Below are positions 41,535 to 53,400 of a stretch of 64,000 bases of DNA, piece by piece. This stretch comes from Yponomeuta sedellus (Eukaryota; Arthropoda; Insecta; Lepidoptera; Yponomeutidae), in assembly GCA_934045075.1 (NCBI GenBank), contig OW203747.1:11561894-11625893 (forward strand), given 5' to 3'. The notes under the pieces were generated by a model, which was given only the letters and a program-made list of their open reading frames with translations, had not been told where the DNA came from and did not search any database. The first letter of the stretch is position 1, and the number at the start of each line of letters is the position of its first letter. The position numbers were made by a program, and so were the translations under genes.

Positions 41535-42478
41535 CTGTGTGGTGTCAGCGTAGAGAATAGCACCAACCCAAATTCTTCCCGCGGGTGTCGTAAAAGGCGA
41601 CTAAGGGACACAAACCGGGGGGTGGGCAGCGGCGCCCCCTGCAGTACAATTCCACCAAACTGCCACCAACCCGCATGCCCAGCGTGGGGATTATGGGCAT
41701 TACCCCCCCAATGATGGCACAACCTTGCGCTGTGGCGCTCATTGGGGAAGGGCTGTGTCCAGCAGTGGACTAATATAGCCTGAAGAAGAGGAAGTAATAC
41801 CACTGTCTAACGATGAAATTAGTGAGGAATCCATAGAGTCTGCGGTATTTACATCCGTTAGCGCTTGCTACGTACAACGGCCCAACTATGAGGCTAAGTG
41901 TGGAAATCTATAAGGTCTAACTGAAACTGGAGGAGTGATTCCACAATAATACTGAATAACACTGAACACTTTTGTTCCAAAAGAGAATGAGATGGTCAGC
42001 AAAATAAAATTTTGGGTTTCAGCGAAAGTTTTTTTTTTTGATAGAACAAACCTTTGTTTGAAGCGCTCGTGGCCTAGGCGAACCGAGTGATTGGAATCAA
42101 TCACTTGGTTAAGCAACAACAGGCGCGGTCAGGTACGGGATGGGTGAGAGTCCCGTGACTACCGCTAGTGGCATTTTTCCGAGCGCTTCCGTGCTTCGCA
42201 AGGCACGTAAAGCCGTTGGTGCCGGCTGTCATATAATGCCAGTCGTTAAGCCATGTCAGAAGGCCTTATGGGCTTGATAACTTCTGACAGTAAGGCCCGC
42301 CACTGTCTTACAATCCTCCACCAACCCGGACTTGGCCCCCGTGGTGGAGTATGGCCTAACCTTCCTGCGATGCAGGAAGAGACCCGTGCCCCAGCAGTGG
42401 GGACATACAAGGGTTGATAACGAAACCTTTGTTTAACAAAAGTTGTTCAGTGTGATGATGAGTATTAGGTACCTATGT
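41535..42478 (+). repeat. Arm A of an inverted duplication (contains family B and the inserted 5S SINE)
   Basis: Apart from the SINE at 42060-42422, this stretch is the inverted, near-identical partner of 50940-51510. Shared blocks include the family B copy (41535-41795), GGAGGAGTGATTCCACAATA, GAATGAGATGGTCAGCAAAA and GTTCAGTGTGATGATGAGTA. Confidence 0.85.
42060..42422 (+). mobile_element. 5S-derived SINE with exact target duplication and paralogous empty site
   Basis: 363 bp, GAAGCGCTCG … GGGTTGATAACG, flanked by AAACCTTTGTTT at 42048-42059 and 42423-42434. The inverted duplicate of the flanks at 50984-51000 has the same site without the insert. Confidence 0.92.
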
Positions 42479-42479
42479 A

Positions 42480-44360
42480 CATTTTCGAGAAGCCTAGAAG
42501 AAAGGTATTTTTTAATGATTCGCGATATTCATACATAGTTACATATTAAACGGGTCAAATCGCGATTATTTATTAGGTAAAAGGTAATCAGGTTACCTTA
42601 ATTCCCGACGTGTAGACTGAAGTAGCGAGGAGTCATTTATTGTACATAGTCACTTTTAGTTTTTCGCAGTGGGCCGACACACAACACTCACTACGTCCGC
42701 GAACAGGTTCGGTGATAAGACTTGTGATTTGTACTTACACGGCAAAGCATTCGACGTACTTGAAACCATCCCCTCTGTTGATATTCTTGTGTTTTTTAAT
42801 TTAAATTTTCGTGGTATTTGCAATTGTGTGAATTTGCTCTTATTTATCCAGAAAGTGTAATAGGAATAGGTACCTACTCGTAATGCAAAACCCGCCGTTG
42901 CTTTAGTAAGTATGCAAAAGATAAGACCTTATTACGTTTTTTCTAATTATTTCATACAAATTGACCACATCCAGTTTCAAGACTCTATGAAAAATAAAAG
43001 TAAGTAATAATTATAATAATTAAAAGTAACGCCTGTGCGCTACTTAAAAATATAAACTTTTTCTATTTTATTAGATGACGTTGGTATTTAATAAAAAGAT
43101 AAACTGAATACACTTTTTTATTTTTAATGCACTAACCCGTGCTAAGGAACAAATTTAAAAACCTATTTAGAGGCTAAAAATTTCACCCATGCCGGGATTC
43201 GAACCCGCAACCTCTGGCTATCCGTACCAGCGCTCTACCAATTGAGCCAATGGGCGACTCACGGCATCAGTGAAATTTCGAACCTCTTTACAATATTCTC
43301 TGTATTACGTACAGGCAGCGACATCTGACTTAAGCAAATTGCATTACTTACAGCCCCGACCACCTACTTTGCAGTTAGGTTTTAACATCGGAACGATATC
43401 ACTGTACCCACATGATTACACTTTTTTATTTTTAATGCACTAACCCGTGCTAAGGAACAAATTTAAAAACCTATTTAGAGGCTAGAGGTTGCGGGTTCGA
43501 ATCCCGGCATGGGTGAAATTTTTAGCCTCTAAATAGGTTTTTAAAAGATAAACTGAAGTAAATAAATATAAAACGAAAGAAAAGAAGAAAGAAAGAAAAA
43601 CACATTTATTACAGCAACAGTTATGTATGAGACACCACAAAACAAAGTACTTAACAAAACATTAACAAAACACAAGCAATGGTCACGGCGTGTCTCTGCT
43701 GCTCCAGTAGGCAGCTGACTCAGCATACTGCCGAGGGTATTATTCCCCAGCACCGATTTTCAGTCAGCGCCTGTTCCATGAGGGTTCCACGTTCGGCACA
43801 TCATCATATTGTATTAATTTAAAAAGTAAAAAAAAGACTACATACAAATACAATTTAATTAATAATTGTAAAGTTACAATTACATAGATATAAGAATAAA
43901 AAAATTAAGAAAAATAAAAAGATATACATACAGTTACCGAGATTAAAATACTATTAACAATAAAACAATACTAAACTAAGTAGATATAATATACTTCGCA
44001 AAGGAGACAACGGTCAACTTCCATAACGAATTGTATAGACAGGTACTATCTCGACTCTATATGGGTAGAGGAAGTGTAATACAGTTCGTATTATTAATTA
44101 ATTATATAATTTTAGTAACTTTTATGAAGTATTAAGATCACCTCAATGAATAATAATGAGCTTATCTCAAAGCCAACCATTTACTTAATCGAAATAATCA
44201 AGCCACGAACATAATTCCTTGTTTCATTAATCTAAGGCACCATATTAGGATTGAATACTAAAAAGGTATCAAAATTGGTAATAGTGAACGATTTGAATTT
44301 AAAGAGTGGTCTTAAAAATACTGGTTTTAAGGCCATTTTATCTTGCCTACAAGAAATGGC
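42480..44360. other. Intergenic, AT-rich, no gene seen
   Basis: Besides the family F pair, it contains a stretch of GC-richer unassigned sequence (42660-42790) and an A-rich tract (43800-43980). Confidence 0.35.
43123..43548. mobile_element. Two adjacent family F copies, the second a short fold-back
   Basis: 43123-43375 is a full minus-strand copy. 43425-43548 has inverted arms with most of the core removed, leaving only TTGCGGGTTCGAATCCCGG. Confidence 0.65.
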
Positions 44361-44965
44361 AGCGCTCGTGGCCCAGTGGAACCAAGTGATTGGAATCAAT
44401 AACTTGAATCAAGCAACAACAGGCGCGGTCAGGTGCAGGATGGGTGACCGTCCCGCGCGTGCCGCTAGTGCCCTTTTTCCGAGCGCTTCCATGCTTCGCA
44501 AGACACGTTAAGGCACATAAGGGCGCTAACTCACCAATTATGGAATAAAAATCATAACTTTTTTTATGCCACACCTGGCAATAAAGTGGCTTTTTCCGCA
44601 CGCTGCGCGTACGGAAAAAGCCGCTTTCTGGCCAAGTGTAGACATAAAAAGATGTACACAACACGGGAGGTAATAAAGAAAGCTCTCGATCGCATATTTA
44701 CGTCCCTCGCTTGCAGCTCGGGCTGCAAACTTCTGCGATCTCGGCCTTTCTTTGTATTACCACCCTAGTTGTGTGCAATTACGACCGTGTGACCGCGTTT
44801 TGACAGTCCTTAAAGAACCACTCATAACTTCTGACAGTAAGACCTGTCACTGTCTTACAATCTCAACCAACCCGGACTTGGCCCCCGCGGTTGAGTATGG
44901 CCTAAGTCTCCTGTGATGTCCGAAGAGACCCGTGCCCCAGCAGTGGGGACATACATGGGTTGATA
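44361..44965 (+). mobile_element. 5S-derived SINE split by a ~300-bp fold-back insert
   Basis: Head 44361-44517 and tail 44822-44965 are complementary parts of one copy. The insert 44518-44821 contains a hairpin (GGCTTTTTCCG…CGGAAAAAGCC at 44589-44622) and a second inverted pair (CACAACACGGGAGGTAATA… with …TATTACCACCCTAGTTGTG). Confidence 0.7.
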
Positions 44966-45085
44966 CAGGGAGATTCTTGTCTTCTCTCTGAGGGAAGGAC
45001 TTGCCCCGCTATGGGGCATATAGGCTACAAAAAATTAAAAGAACTACATATTAAGCCAAGCCTACAAGATCTAAGATGTGATGTG

Positions 45086-45290
45086 ACGACCTGTGGCGTA
45101 GCGGCAGCACGTCTGCCAACCATGCAAGAGGTCCCGGGTTCGAATCCCGGCTGGGGACAAAAAAAAGCCCAGGTCTTGGATGTTTACATGTTTGTGATGT
45201 CGTTGTTTCTGGATCCCACGACACAGGGTATCCTAGTGTGGGGCCAGAAGCAATGTATGTGCTTGTGTGTTAATCTTATGTTATTCATAC
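45086..45290 (+). mobile_element. tRNA-derived SINE (family T), full copy
   Basis: GACCTGTGGCGTAGCGGCAG (box A), GGGTTCGAATCCCGG (box B), an AAAAAAA junction, then the family body ending GGCCAGAAGCAATGTATGTG. Confidence 0.8.
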
Positions 45291-45439
45291 GGTGTTTTAA
45301 CACCGTATGAACAACTTTAGATAGAAACACGATTCGTCTAAAATACTCTTCAAACGCATATTAAATAATCTAACGTTAGGAAAACACCAATTTCGACTAC
45401 ATTTGTGAAGCATTTTATTAGTATTTTATAAATAAATAT

Positions 45440-45735
45440 CCATTAAACAATTCCAGTACAATTCCACTAAACTACGATCCCCAACCCGCATTCCCAGCGT
45501 GGGGATTATAGGCATTACCTCCAAATGATGATTTTCGTCTAATAAACCTTCTTAATTGTTGTTGTTTTTGTCCAGATTGAATTTACACTAGGTTTTAAAC
45601 ATTGTAAAAATTATCATGCTAAATAAAGAACTTTAAAAATTTAAAAAAAAATAATGGCACAACCTTGTGCTCATTAGGGGAGGGCTATGTCCAGCAGTGG
45701 ACTAATATAGCCTGAAGAAGAAGAAGAAAAAATAA
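45440..45735 (+). mobile_element. Family B copy with ~120-bp insert
   Basis: Left part CAGTACAATTCCACTAAACT…CCAAATGATG (to ~45528) and right part ATGGCACAACCTTGTGCTCA… (from ~45652) flank an AT-rich insert of unknown kind. Confidence 0.6.
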
Positions 45736-46065
45736 ATATATCCTAAGCTTATGTTGAGTTCTCATGCTAAGCGTGCATGAACTTCGGTGTCCTCGGCTGC
45801 TTCCGTTTTTCTAAAGCTCACCGCAACGAATTGCTTTACATAAACTAAGTCAGGGCGTAAAAAAACAAATTGATCTTGGTTTTTATGATTTTAATCATGC
45901 TTTTCTTTAATGCGACTCATCTTAATCTCCGCCAGTGCCCTAATAGGTACCTACAATCTTATGGTAATGGTACAGCTTGAACTGGAAGTAAACATAAATG
46001 TGTTTATCATAAATATTTTATCTTAAACATAACATATAACGTGTTCTTGAGTGGAGACCGCGACT

Positions 46066-46240
46066 CGGCAAACGTAGTGTAGGACGCCCTCCGACCAGGT
46101 GGGATGACGATCTGCGAAAAACTGCCGGCAGATGCTGGATGCGGCAAACTGAAGACAGGGCGCTATGGCGCTTATTATAGGAGAGGGCTATGTCCAGCAG
46201 TGGACTACGTAATGTGGCCTGAAGAAGAAGAAGAAGATAA
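46066..46240 (+). pseudogene. LINE ORF2 C-terminal remnant with GAAGAA tail
   Basis: GACGCCCTCCGACCAGGTGG, GATGACGATCTGCGAAAAAC, CCAGCAGTGGACTACG and a GAAGAAGAAGAAG tail; reads as a broken …WDDDLRKTAGRCWMRQTEDR… type C-terminus. Confidence 0.65.
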
Positions 46241-46390
46241 CATACGTAATATATAATCTTGAAAAAAAGTACTAAGCCAGTGAGCGTAAACATGTGTTTA
46301 TTAATATTTTCTAAGGTTAACACGAGCACTAGACATAATTAAAACTGTTTTTATACGATCTGCAGTCAGCGAACATACACTTAGCGTACC

Positions 46391-46860
46391 AACCACTTTA
46401 TACCTTTCGATAAAGTTAAAGTTCTAGCCCGAGAAGACCATTTCTTCCCTAGAATGATACGCGAGGCAATAGAGATCCGCCGGCATCCAAATTTCAATAG
46501 AGATCGTGGTAGGAACATACCGGCAGCATGGGAACCAGTGCTGAAGTGCATGAGACCCCCTTGCTAGAAGTGTGACTGAAGAGTTAATTTTAATTTCAAT
46601 TATAATCAATATTTTTAAGTTATTGTAAAATAATTGGTTTATAAATTTAATTTTAACTTCAATTAATCAATATTGTTGATTTTATATAAAATAATTGGTT
46701 TGCCTATTTTGGAACGTAACTTCATAATTAAATTTTGTAATTTTTGCCGAGGTAGTAAACTAACAGTTAATGCTTATAAAAATGTCGCCTGTCACCTCAG
46801 TCATCCGTGACCACGGCACCTGAAAAAGTGCCGAAACGTCGGAAAATTGTAAAAATGTAA
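46391..46860 (+). pseudogene. Penelope-like element 3' remnant
   Basis: 46391-46567 reads open as …REDHFFPRMIREAIEIRRHP then NFNRDRGRNIPAAWEPVL and a stop, matching the conserved C-terminus of many insect Penelope-like proteins as I recall it. The following GACCACGGCACCTGAAAAAG…CCGAAACGTCGG motif is a common 3' feature of the same repeats. No upstream reverse transcriptase is present. Confidence 0.5.
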
Positions 46861-47924
46861 TAAACGAGTAAAATCCGTATAAAACAGTTTTAATTATGTG
46901 TTTATTACATTTACTTTTTATCGCACAAGCGCAACGTTGGGCTAGTACCTACTAGAAGTACTTAAGCGCAGATATGTGATTCAATTACAGCCATAAATAA
47001 CAAATAACATAATTATATTTACATACAGGCACATTATATTGCTTCTGGCCCCACACTAGGATACCCTGTGACGTGGGAACCAGAAACAGCGACATCACAA
47101 ACATGTAAACATCCAAGACCTGCCCTCCTATTACGTAGCATTCCACTCTATCGAGTGAAGCACTTAGACGATTCCTAAGTGTCAAAAAATGTATGCATTT
47201 AACAGCCGGAGTAGCTTAAAAAAAGTAAAAATCAACGTCACTCAACTCAGTGGATACTTACGATTACGTATTATTAAATGCCCCTGGGCTTTTTTTTGAA
47301 CCCGGGGCCTCTAGCAATTATACAAACTAAGTCCCATAACCAGCGGCCTCTAGCTGAATCGAACCCACCTCTGTTTTGGTATTCAAGGTCAAATTCTGAG
47401 ACAGTAAATAACATTTTATTTTTTTATGTCAGCTACCCGGTTCAGAAAATATTTACCTACCCAGCCACTTTAGTTTAAAGTCCTGTGACGTCAGAGACAA
47501 TAATCATGTCTCGCGGTGATAATGACAACTCCACTGACTCACTTCTAGAAGACGCTGTAGGCCTGTAGCACGGTCTTACATAGAGCTGGACGACCAGAAG
47601 AATCACTCGGTTCAATTATATATAGAAGAGAGACAGCAATACAAACTAGTTACTTAGCGAAATACTCAATGCAGAAACTAGCTCTATACAAGTATATATG
47701 TACCTACTAGTTTTTGTTTCAGACTATAAATACATACTTTTATAAGTAGGTACAAACCACTTATATCTATTTATTTATTTACACAGTTTGGAGAATCATC
47801 AGCTTACAAAATTATGCTTGTAGAAGAAATAGGTTACTAAGAGCTAATACCAGATTCCCGCCTATAGATACAACGCAATCAAAAAGTGTATGGACTTCAT
47901 GCTTCGCGCTTCAAACACTTACAA
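46861..47924. other. Intergenic, no gene seen
   Basis: Holds the 3' half of a family T SINE and a possible degenerate tRNA-like scrap at 47290-47350 (GAACCCGGGGCC). Otherwise unassigned. Confidence 0.35.
47018..47132 (-). mobile_element. tRNA-derived SINE (family T), 3' half
   Basis: Body only (CACATTATATTGCTTCTGGCC… to …CATCCAAGACCTG on the plus strand). The tRNA head is lost. Confidence 0.65.
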
Positions 47925-48136
47925 TGATTTAAAAACCTATTTAGAGGCTAAAAATTTCACCCATGCCGGGATTCGAACCCGCAACCTCTGGCTATCCGTA
48001 CCAGCGCTCTACCAATTGAGCCAATGGGCGACTCACGGCATCAGTGAAATTTCGAACCTCTTTACAATATTCTCTGTATTACGTACAGGCAGCGACATCT
48101 GACTTAAGCAAATTGCATTACTTACAGCCCCGACTT
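47925..48136 (-). mobile_element. Family F copy, near-identical to 43123-43375
   Basis: Shares the same small changes (CCAATTGAGCCAATGGGCGA, ACTCACGGCATCAG), which suggests recent common origin. Confidence 0.65.
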
Positions 48137-48199
48137 ACAATGATGATTTTACTATATATATATAATATATTGAAGCAATGCCTTTGAAAAACATATCAT

Positions 48200-48485
48200 C
48201 ATCATCATTATCGACCCATTATGTCCCCACCGAGGAGCGGGGGTCCTCCACCACGGGGGCCAGTTCCGAATTGGTGCTTGCAAAACTAGTGGCTTGTCTT
48301 ACTGTCAGAAGTTTAAGGCCTCTGACTTTGCTTAACAACTGCTATCTTTGAACGGCAGCCGGCACCAACTGCTTAACGTGCCTACGGAACCGTTCGAAAA
48401 AATGCCACTAGAGTTAGTCATAGACGGTCACCCATCCATGCACTGAACCCGCTCTAACCTTTGTGATCGTTTAACATCACACAGG
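48200..48485 (-). mobile_element. 5S-derived SINE, old diverged copy
   Basis: Recognisable by CATTATGTCCCCACCG, CCACCACGGGGGCCAG, GCCGGCACCAACTGCTTAAC and GGTCACCCATCC, with many small deletions. Confidence 0.6.
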
Positions 48486-48539
48486 CAGCCGAGGTTTCGA
48501 GCGATTGAAAAACATATTATATCATTGAACATTGAATGA

Positions 48540-48830
48540 CTTTACCTATAAAATGGTTCAAGCAAATTGAAGCAATACCATTGAAAAGCATTGAACAATT
48601 TTACCCATTTACCTGCATAGTACCTAGTCATTTATGCAATTGCATTGATAGGTAATAACGTTCGCAAATCATTGCTTTCAATGAAAATGCACAATAGCAT
48701 TGAAATATATTTAGACGTTTCAATACCATTGAAGCAATGAAATTGAAAGCAATATTGAAGCGATATTAAAACGTGTCAAAGCGATTGAAGCAATGAAATT
48801 GAAAGCTATATAGAACAGAAATTTAACCGT
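48540..48830 (+). repeat. Degenerate ATTGAAGCAATG repeats
   Basis: CATTGAA, ATTGAAGCAATG and AAATTGAAAGC motifs recur at irregular spacing; no gene seen. Confidence 0.5.
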
Positions 48831-49169
48831 GTATATGGCAGCGATATGGTACCGATGCATAAGGCGCTAGAATCTTACCAACTCACCGAAATCTACCTAA
48901 GTTGCCATAGGTACACAAAACAGGCGTCACACGCTAAAGTGTCAATAAAGCGTGAAATTTCGTATCGTTACATGTAAAATACGAATCATTATGAAACACT
49001 CTAAATACAACAAAGTCTGTACAAGGTTTGTAAAATACATATCCTTGGTATCACTTGATTGTCTGCGACGTCACACCAGGCGAGGCGGTTGATACAAATG
49101 TGAGCACCTGGTCTATGACACGAACTGGGTTGACCGAGAATCATAAAATTAGTGTTTCACGTCATTTAT

Positions 49170-49509
49170 AAATGTTATGTTATGTTATCAACCCTTGCAT
49201 GTCCCCACTGCTGGGGCACGGGTCTCTTCCTGCACCGCAGGAAGTTCAGGCCATACTCCACCACGGGGGCCAAGTCCGGGATGGTGGAGGATTGTAATAC
49301 TGTGGCCGACCTTACCATCAGAAGTTATCAAGCCGCCCATAAGGCCTTTGACATGGCTTAACGACTGCCATTACATGCCAGCCGGCACCAACGGCTTAAC
49401 GTGCCTTGCGAAGCACGGAAGCGCTCGGAAAAATGCCACTAGCAGTAGTCACGGGACGCTAACCCATCCTGCACCTGACCGCGCCTGTTGTTGCTTAACT
49501 CAAGTGATT
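49170..49509 (-). mobile_element. 5S-derived SINE with short target duplication
   Basis: Minus-strand copy between CATTTAT at 49163-49169 and 49510-49516. The outermost ~50 bp of the head is absent. Confidence 0.75.
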
Positions 49510-49770
49510 CATTTATGAATACACCTAGGACAGGTTCTATCTTACAGTTACCTTACCACATTAGTATCAGGGTCTGTTTCATAGAACTTTTAAGATTTAC
49601 TATGACAATTCTATGTATATTGCATAGTCAAATAACTCACAAATTAACAGTAGACAAACTTGGCCGCTCGGTGGCAATGTACCTACATGGAATATTCATA
49701 ATTAACTTTGAATTAGTTTTACAAAAGGCTGCCCTGAATGAACCTATTGTGTACGATTATACTTACATTG

Positions 49771-50145
49771 AGAAGCGCTCGTGGCCTAGTGGAACCGAGT
49801 GATTGGAATCAATCACTTGTGTTAAGAAACAACAGGCGCGGTCAGGTGTTAGAAGGGTGACTGTCCCGTGACTACTGTTAGTTGGCATTTTTCCGAGCGC
49901 TTCCGAGCTTCGCAAGGCACGTTAAGCCGTTGGTGCTGGCTGACATTGCAATGGCAGTCGTTAAGCCATGTCAGAGACCTTATAGGCGGCTTGATAACTT
50001 CTGACAGTAAGGCCCGCCACTGTCTTACAATACTTACCTACTCCACCAATCCGGACTTGGCCCCCGGTGGTGGAATATGGCCTAACCTTGCTGCGATGCA
50101 GGAAGAGACCCGTGCCAGTGGGGACATACAAGGGTTGATATCGAA
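49771..50145 (+). mobile_element. 5S-derived SINE, full length
   Basis: Plus-strand copy flanked by TACATTG at 49764-49770 and 50146-50152. With the copy at 49170-49509 it forms an inverted pair 260 bp apart, about 275 bp upstream of the Ig gene start codon. Confidence 0.8.
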
Positions 50146-50420
50146 TACATTGTTGTTGGACTGTTCTTCTGAGCACAGTTTGAACTATGGTAGTACCATC
50201 AATTTAATGACAGTTGAAGCTTGATTCCCGCCAAGAACCCACGGGCGGCGCGCGTTCCGAAACCGTTTACGTTCGTACATTTCGGGTGTTTTTTTTAAAT
50301 AGCTTTAAAGACGTATATATTTGATTTTTTTTATTGAATTTTATTTAAAAATAATTATTAAATAATTCTGAAATAAAAACAAAAAGGATAACAGCAACAA
50401 AAAAAAAAATTGCCAGAAAA

Positions 50421-53400
50421 ATGACTTTTTCGACAAGTAAAATTTTCGTTTTACAAACTTTTTTGACGTTAACCCTACACAGTGTAGTAAAAACGGAGAG
50501 GCTATTCAAAGGCACTCAGGTGAATGTGATGCGAATTGAAAACGACACAGTGATGCTTCCTTGCTATGTGGATGAGAAAGGTAAGATTAAAAAAACATGG
50601 TACCTAATGATTTTACATTTTTTTTTATTTTTAATGCACTAACCCGTGCTAAGGACAATTTTGAAAACCTATTTAGACGCTAAAAATTCCACCCATGCCG
50701 GGATTCGAACCCGCGACCTCTCGCTATCCGTGCCAGCGCTCTTTCCATTAGCCCATTAGCTCAGTTAGAAAGAGCGCTGGCACGGATAGCCAGAGGTCGC
50801 GGGTTCGAATCCCGGCATGGGTGGAATTTTTAGCGTCTAAATAGGTTTTCAAAATTGTCCTTAGCACGGGTTAGTGCATTAAAAAAAAATAGTAAAAAAA
50901 TAGTGTTTCAGCTCGATTGAGGTGAAATATGTACATACGAGTAGGTACCTAATACTCATCATCACACTGAACAACTTTTGTTAAACAAATGTTTGTTCTT
51001 TCAAAAAAAAACCGCAGAAACCCAAAATTTTATTTTGCTGACCATCTCATTCTCTTGGAACAAAAGTGTTCAGTGTTATTCAGTATTATTGTGGAATCAC
51101 TCCTCCAGTTTCAGTTAGACCTTATAGATTTCCACACTTAGCCTCATAGTTGGGCCATTGTACGTAGCAAGCTCTAAGGAAGGTAAATACCTCAGACTCT
51201 ATGGATTGCTCACTAATTTCCTTCATCGTTAGACAGTGGTATTACTTCTTCTTCAGGCTATATTAGTCCACTGCTGGACATAGCCCTCCCCTAATGAGCA
51301 CCATAGCGCAACGTTGTGCCATCATTGGGGGGTAATGCCCATAATCCCCACGCTGGGCATGCGGGTTAGGGATCGCAGTTTGGTAGAATTGTACTGCAGG
51401 GGGCGCTGCTTGCTGCCCACCCCCCGGTTTGTGTCCCTTAGTCGCCTTTTCCGACACCCGCGGGAAGAATTTGGGTTGGTGCTATTCTCTAGGCCGACAC
51501 CACACAGCAGCGTGGTATTACTAATACTTCGTAAATCTTAGGACACAATCTTAGAAAACAAAGTCATTGCTACAGACCGGGTTTCGCACCCATGACCTCC
51601 GGAATGAGAGACTGGCGCTCTACCGCTGCGCTACCAAAGCTACAGAATCACTTCTCAATCTACTTAAAATTAACAAATCAACACTGTAAGCATACTCACG
51701 CCCGTTATCTTTAAAGGTCATGAAGAGGCAGGAGAAGAAAACTAATAACGTTGCAGGTTGTAATGAAGTTGGCGCAAATAAAGTTAGCTTTTAGAATATA
51801 CCTCGGCTACTATCGGATAGAATCGGATATGTTCGTGTAATAGAAATATCGCAGCTAATATTACACTTAACTTTACATAACTTTTCAAAATAAAAGTTTT
51901 ATACAGAGCAGGAAGTAGTATTACACTCGTGTACTTTCGGCGAATACCGAGGCCTACTCTAGAGCCCGAGGTACCTATATTCTAAAAGCTAACAGACTGT
52001 AAATACTATAATGCTAAAATAAATCTCAAAATCTGAAATCCTAATCAGTACCGACATCTAAACAATTTCATGAAATAATAATTTTCTTTCGAAATCATAA
52101 AATTTTGACACTTGACGCGGTCAATATGTATGGTTAAATAACACTAACAAATTTCAAAGATTTTCTTGATGAAAAAGGAATTAAAATTTATATTGACCAG
52201 ATAAATTCGAATAGTTCAGAGAATAGTGTAAAGAGGTTCAAAATTTCACTGATGCCGGTAAGTCGCCCATTGGCTCAATTGGTAGAGCGCTGGCACGGAT
52301 AGCCAGAGGTTGCGGGTTCGAATCCCGGCATGGGTGAAATTTTTAGCCTCTAAATAGGTTTTTAAATTTGGCCTTAGCACGGGTTAGTGCATTAAAAATA
52401 AAAATAGTATAATCAGATAAGTTCTGCCTTATTTTAGTGACATTATACGATGTTATTTAATAAAGATACGATTCCTCCATGACACTCCTCGTGTTATTTC
52501 CGTATTTCCCATGATCAGTTAACCTTTTTTATTATTATTATGGGAACCAGAAACAGCATCATCACAAACATGTAAACATCCAAGGCATGGGTTTTTTTTC
52601 CCTAGCCGGGGTTCGAACCCCGAGCCTCTTGCATGGTAGGCGCTACCGCTGCACCTCAGAGGTCGTCAAGATAACTTCGATATTACTTTAAGTTTCGATA
52701 AAATTGATACTTGCTATAATTGACAGACATGACAGCAAACATCGCATTAAGTGACTCCCACTCGCTTAATAAGTGGGACTTATGAAAAATCAAAGATAGC
52801 GCCGGTTCTATTAGACGTCATGCGGGTAGGTGAACAGATGAACAGTTTATATTTTCGTTGCAAAATTCAGCCTATTAGTACTCGTAAGTACACTAACAAA
52901 ATGCAGCCGTAAGTAACGTCTTGTTTGTAGTACTCGTAGGTACACTAACAAAATTTGGACGTAAGCCCTGTTTCTCGTAGCTACACTAACGAAATTTGCA
53001 AGTATCTCTAATACTCATAGAAACACTAACAAAACTCAGCCGTAAGCTCCTGTTTCTAATAGTACCTACTAGTACCTACTAGTACCTACTCGTACCTACT
53101 AGTACCTACTAGGTACACTAATAAAATTCAGCCATAAGCCTTTGTAGTACTAGTAGGAACACCGATAAAATGCGGTAGGACCCTGTTTCTAGCACTCGTG
53201 GTACACTAACAAAATTCAGCCGTAAGCCCTTGTTTCTAATACACATAGGTACACTAACAGAGTTCTGCGGTAAGCGCCTGTTTCTGGTACTCTTAGGTAC
53301 ACTAACGAAATTCAGCCGTAAGCCCTTGTTTCTAATACACATAGGTACACTAACAAAATTCTGCCGTAAGCCGTGTTTCTAGTACTCGTTGGTACACTAA

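Noticed and set aside
41793..41912. Short open frame EVIPLSNDEISEESIESAVF… after the family B element
   Set aside because: The inverted duplicate at 51120-51245 has a stop and indels in the same place, so it is not conserved as coding.
42060..42180. Genuine 5S rRNA gene or pseudogene
   Set aside because: Only the internal promoter region resembles 5S rRNA; the pairing ends of the molecule are missing and a constant non-5S body always follows.
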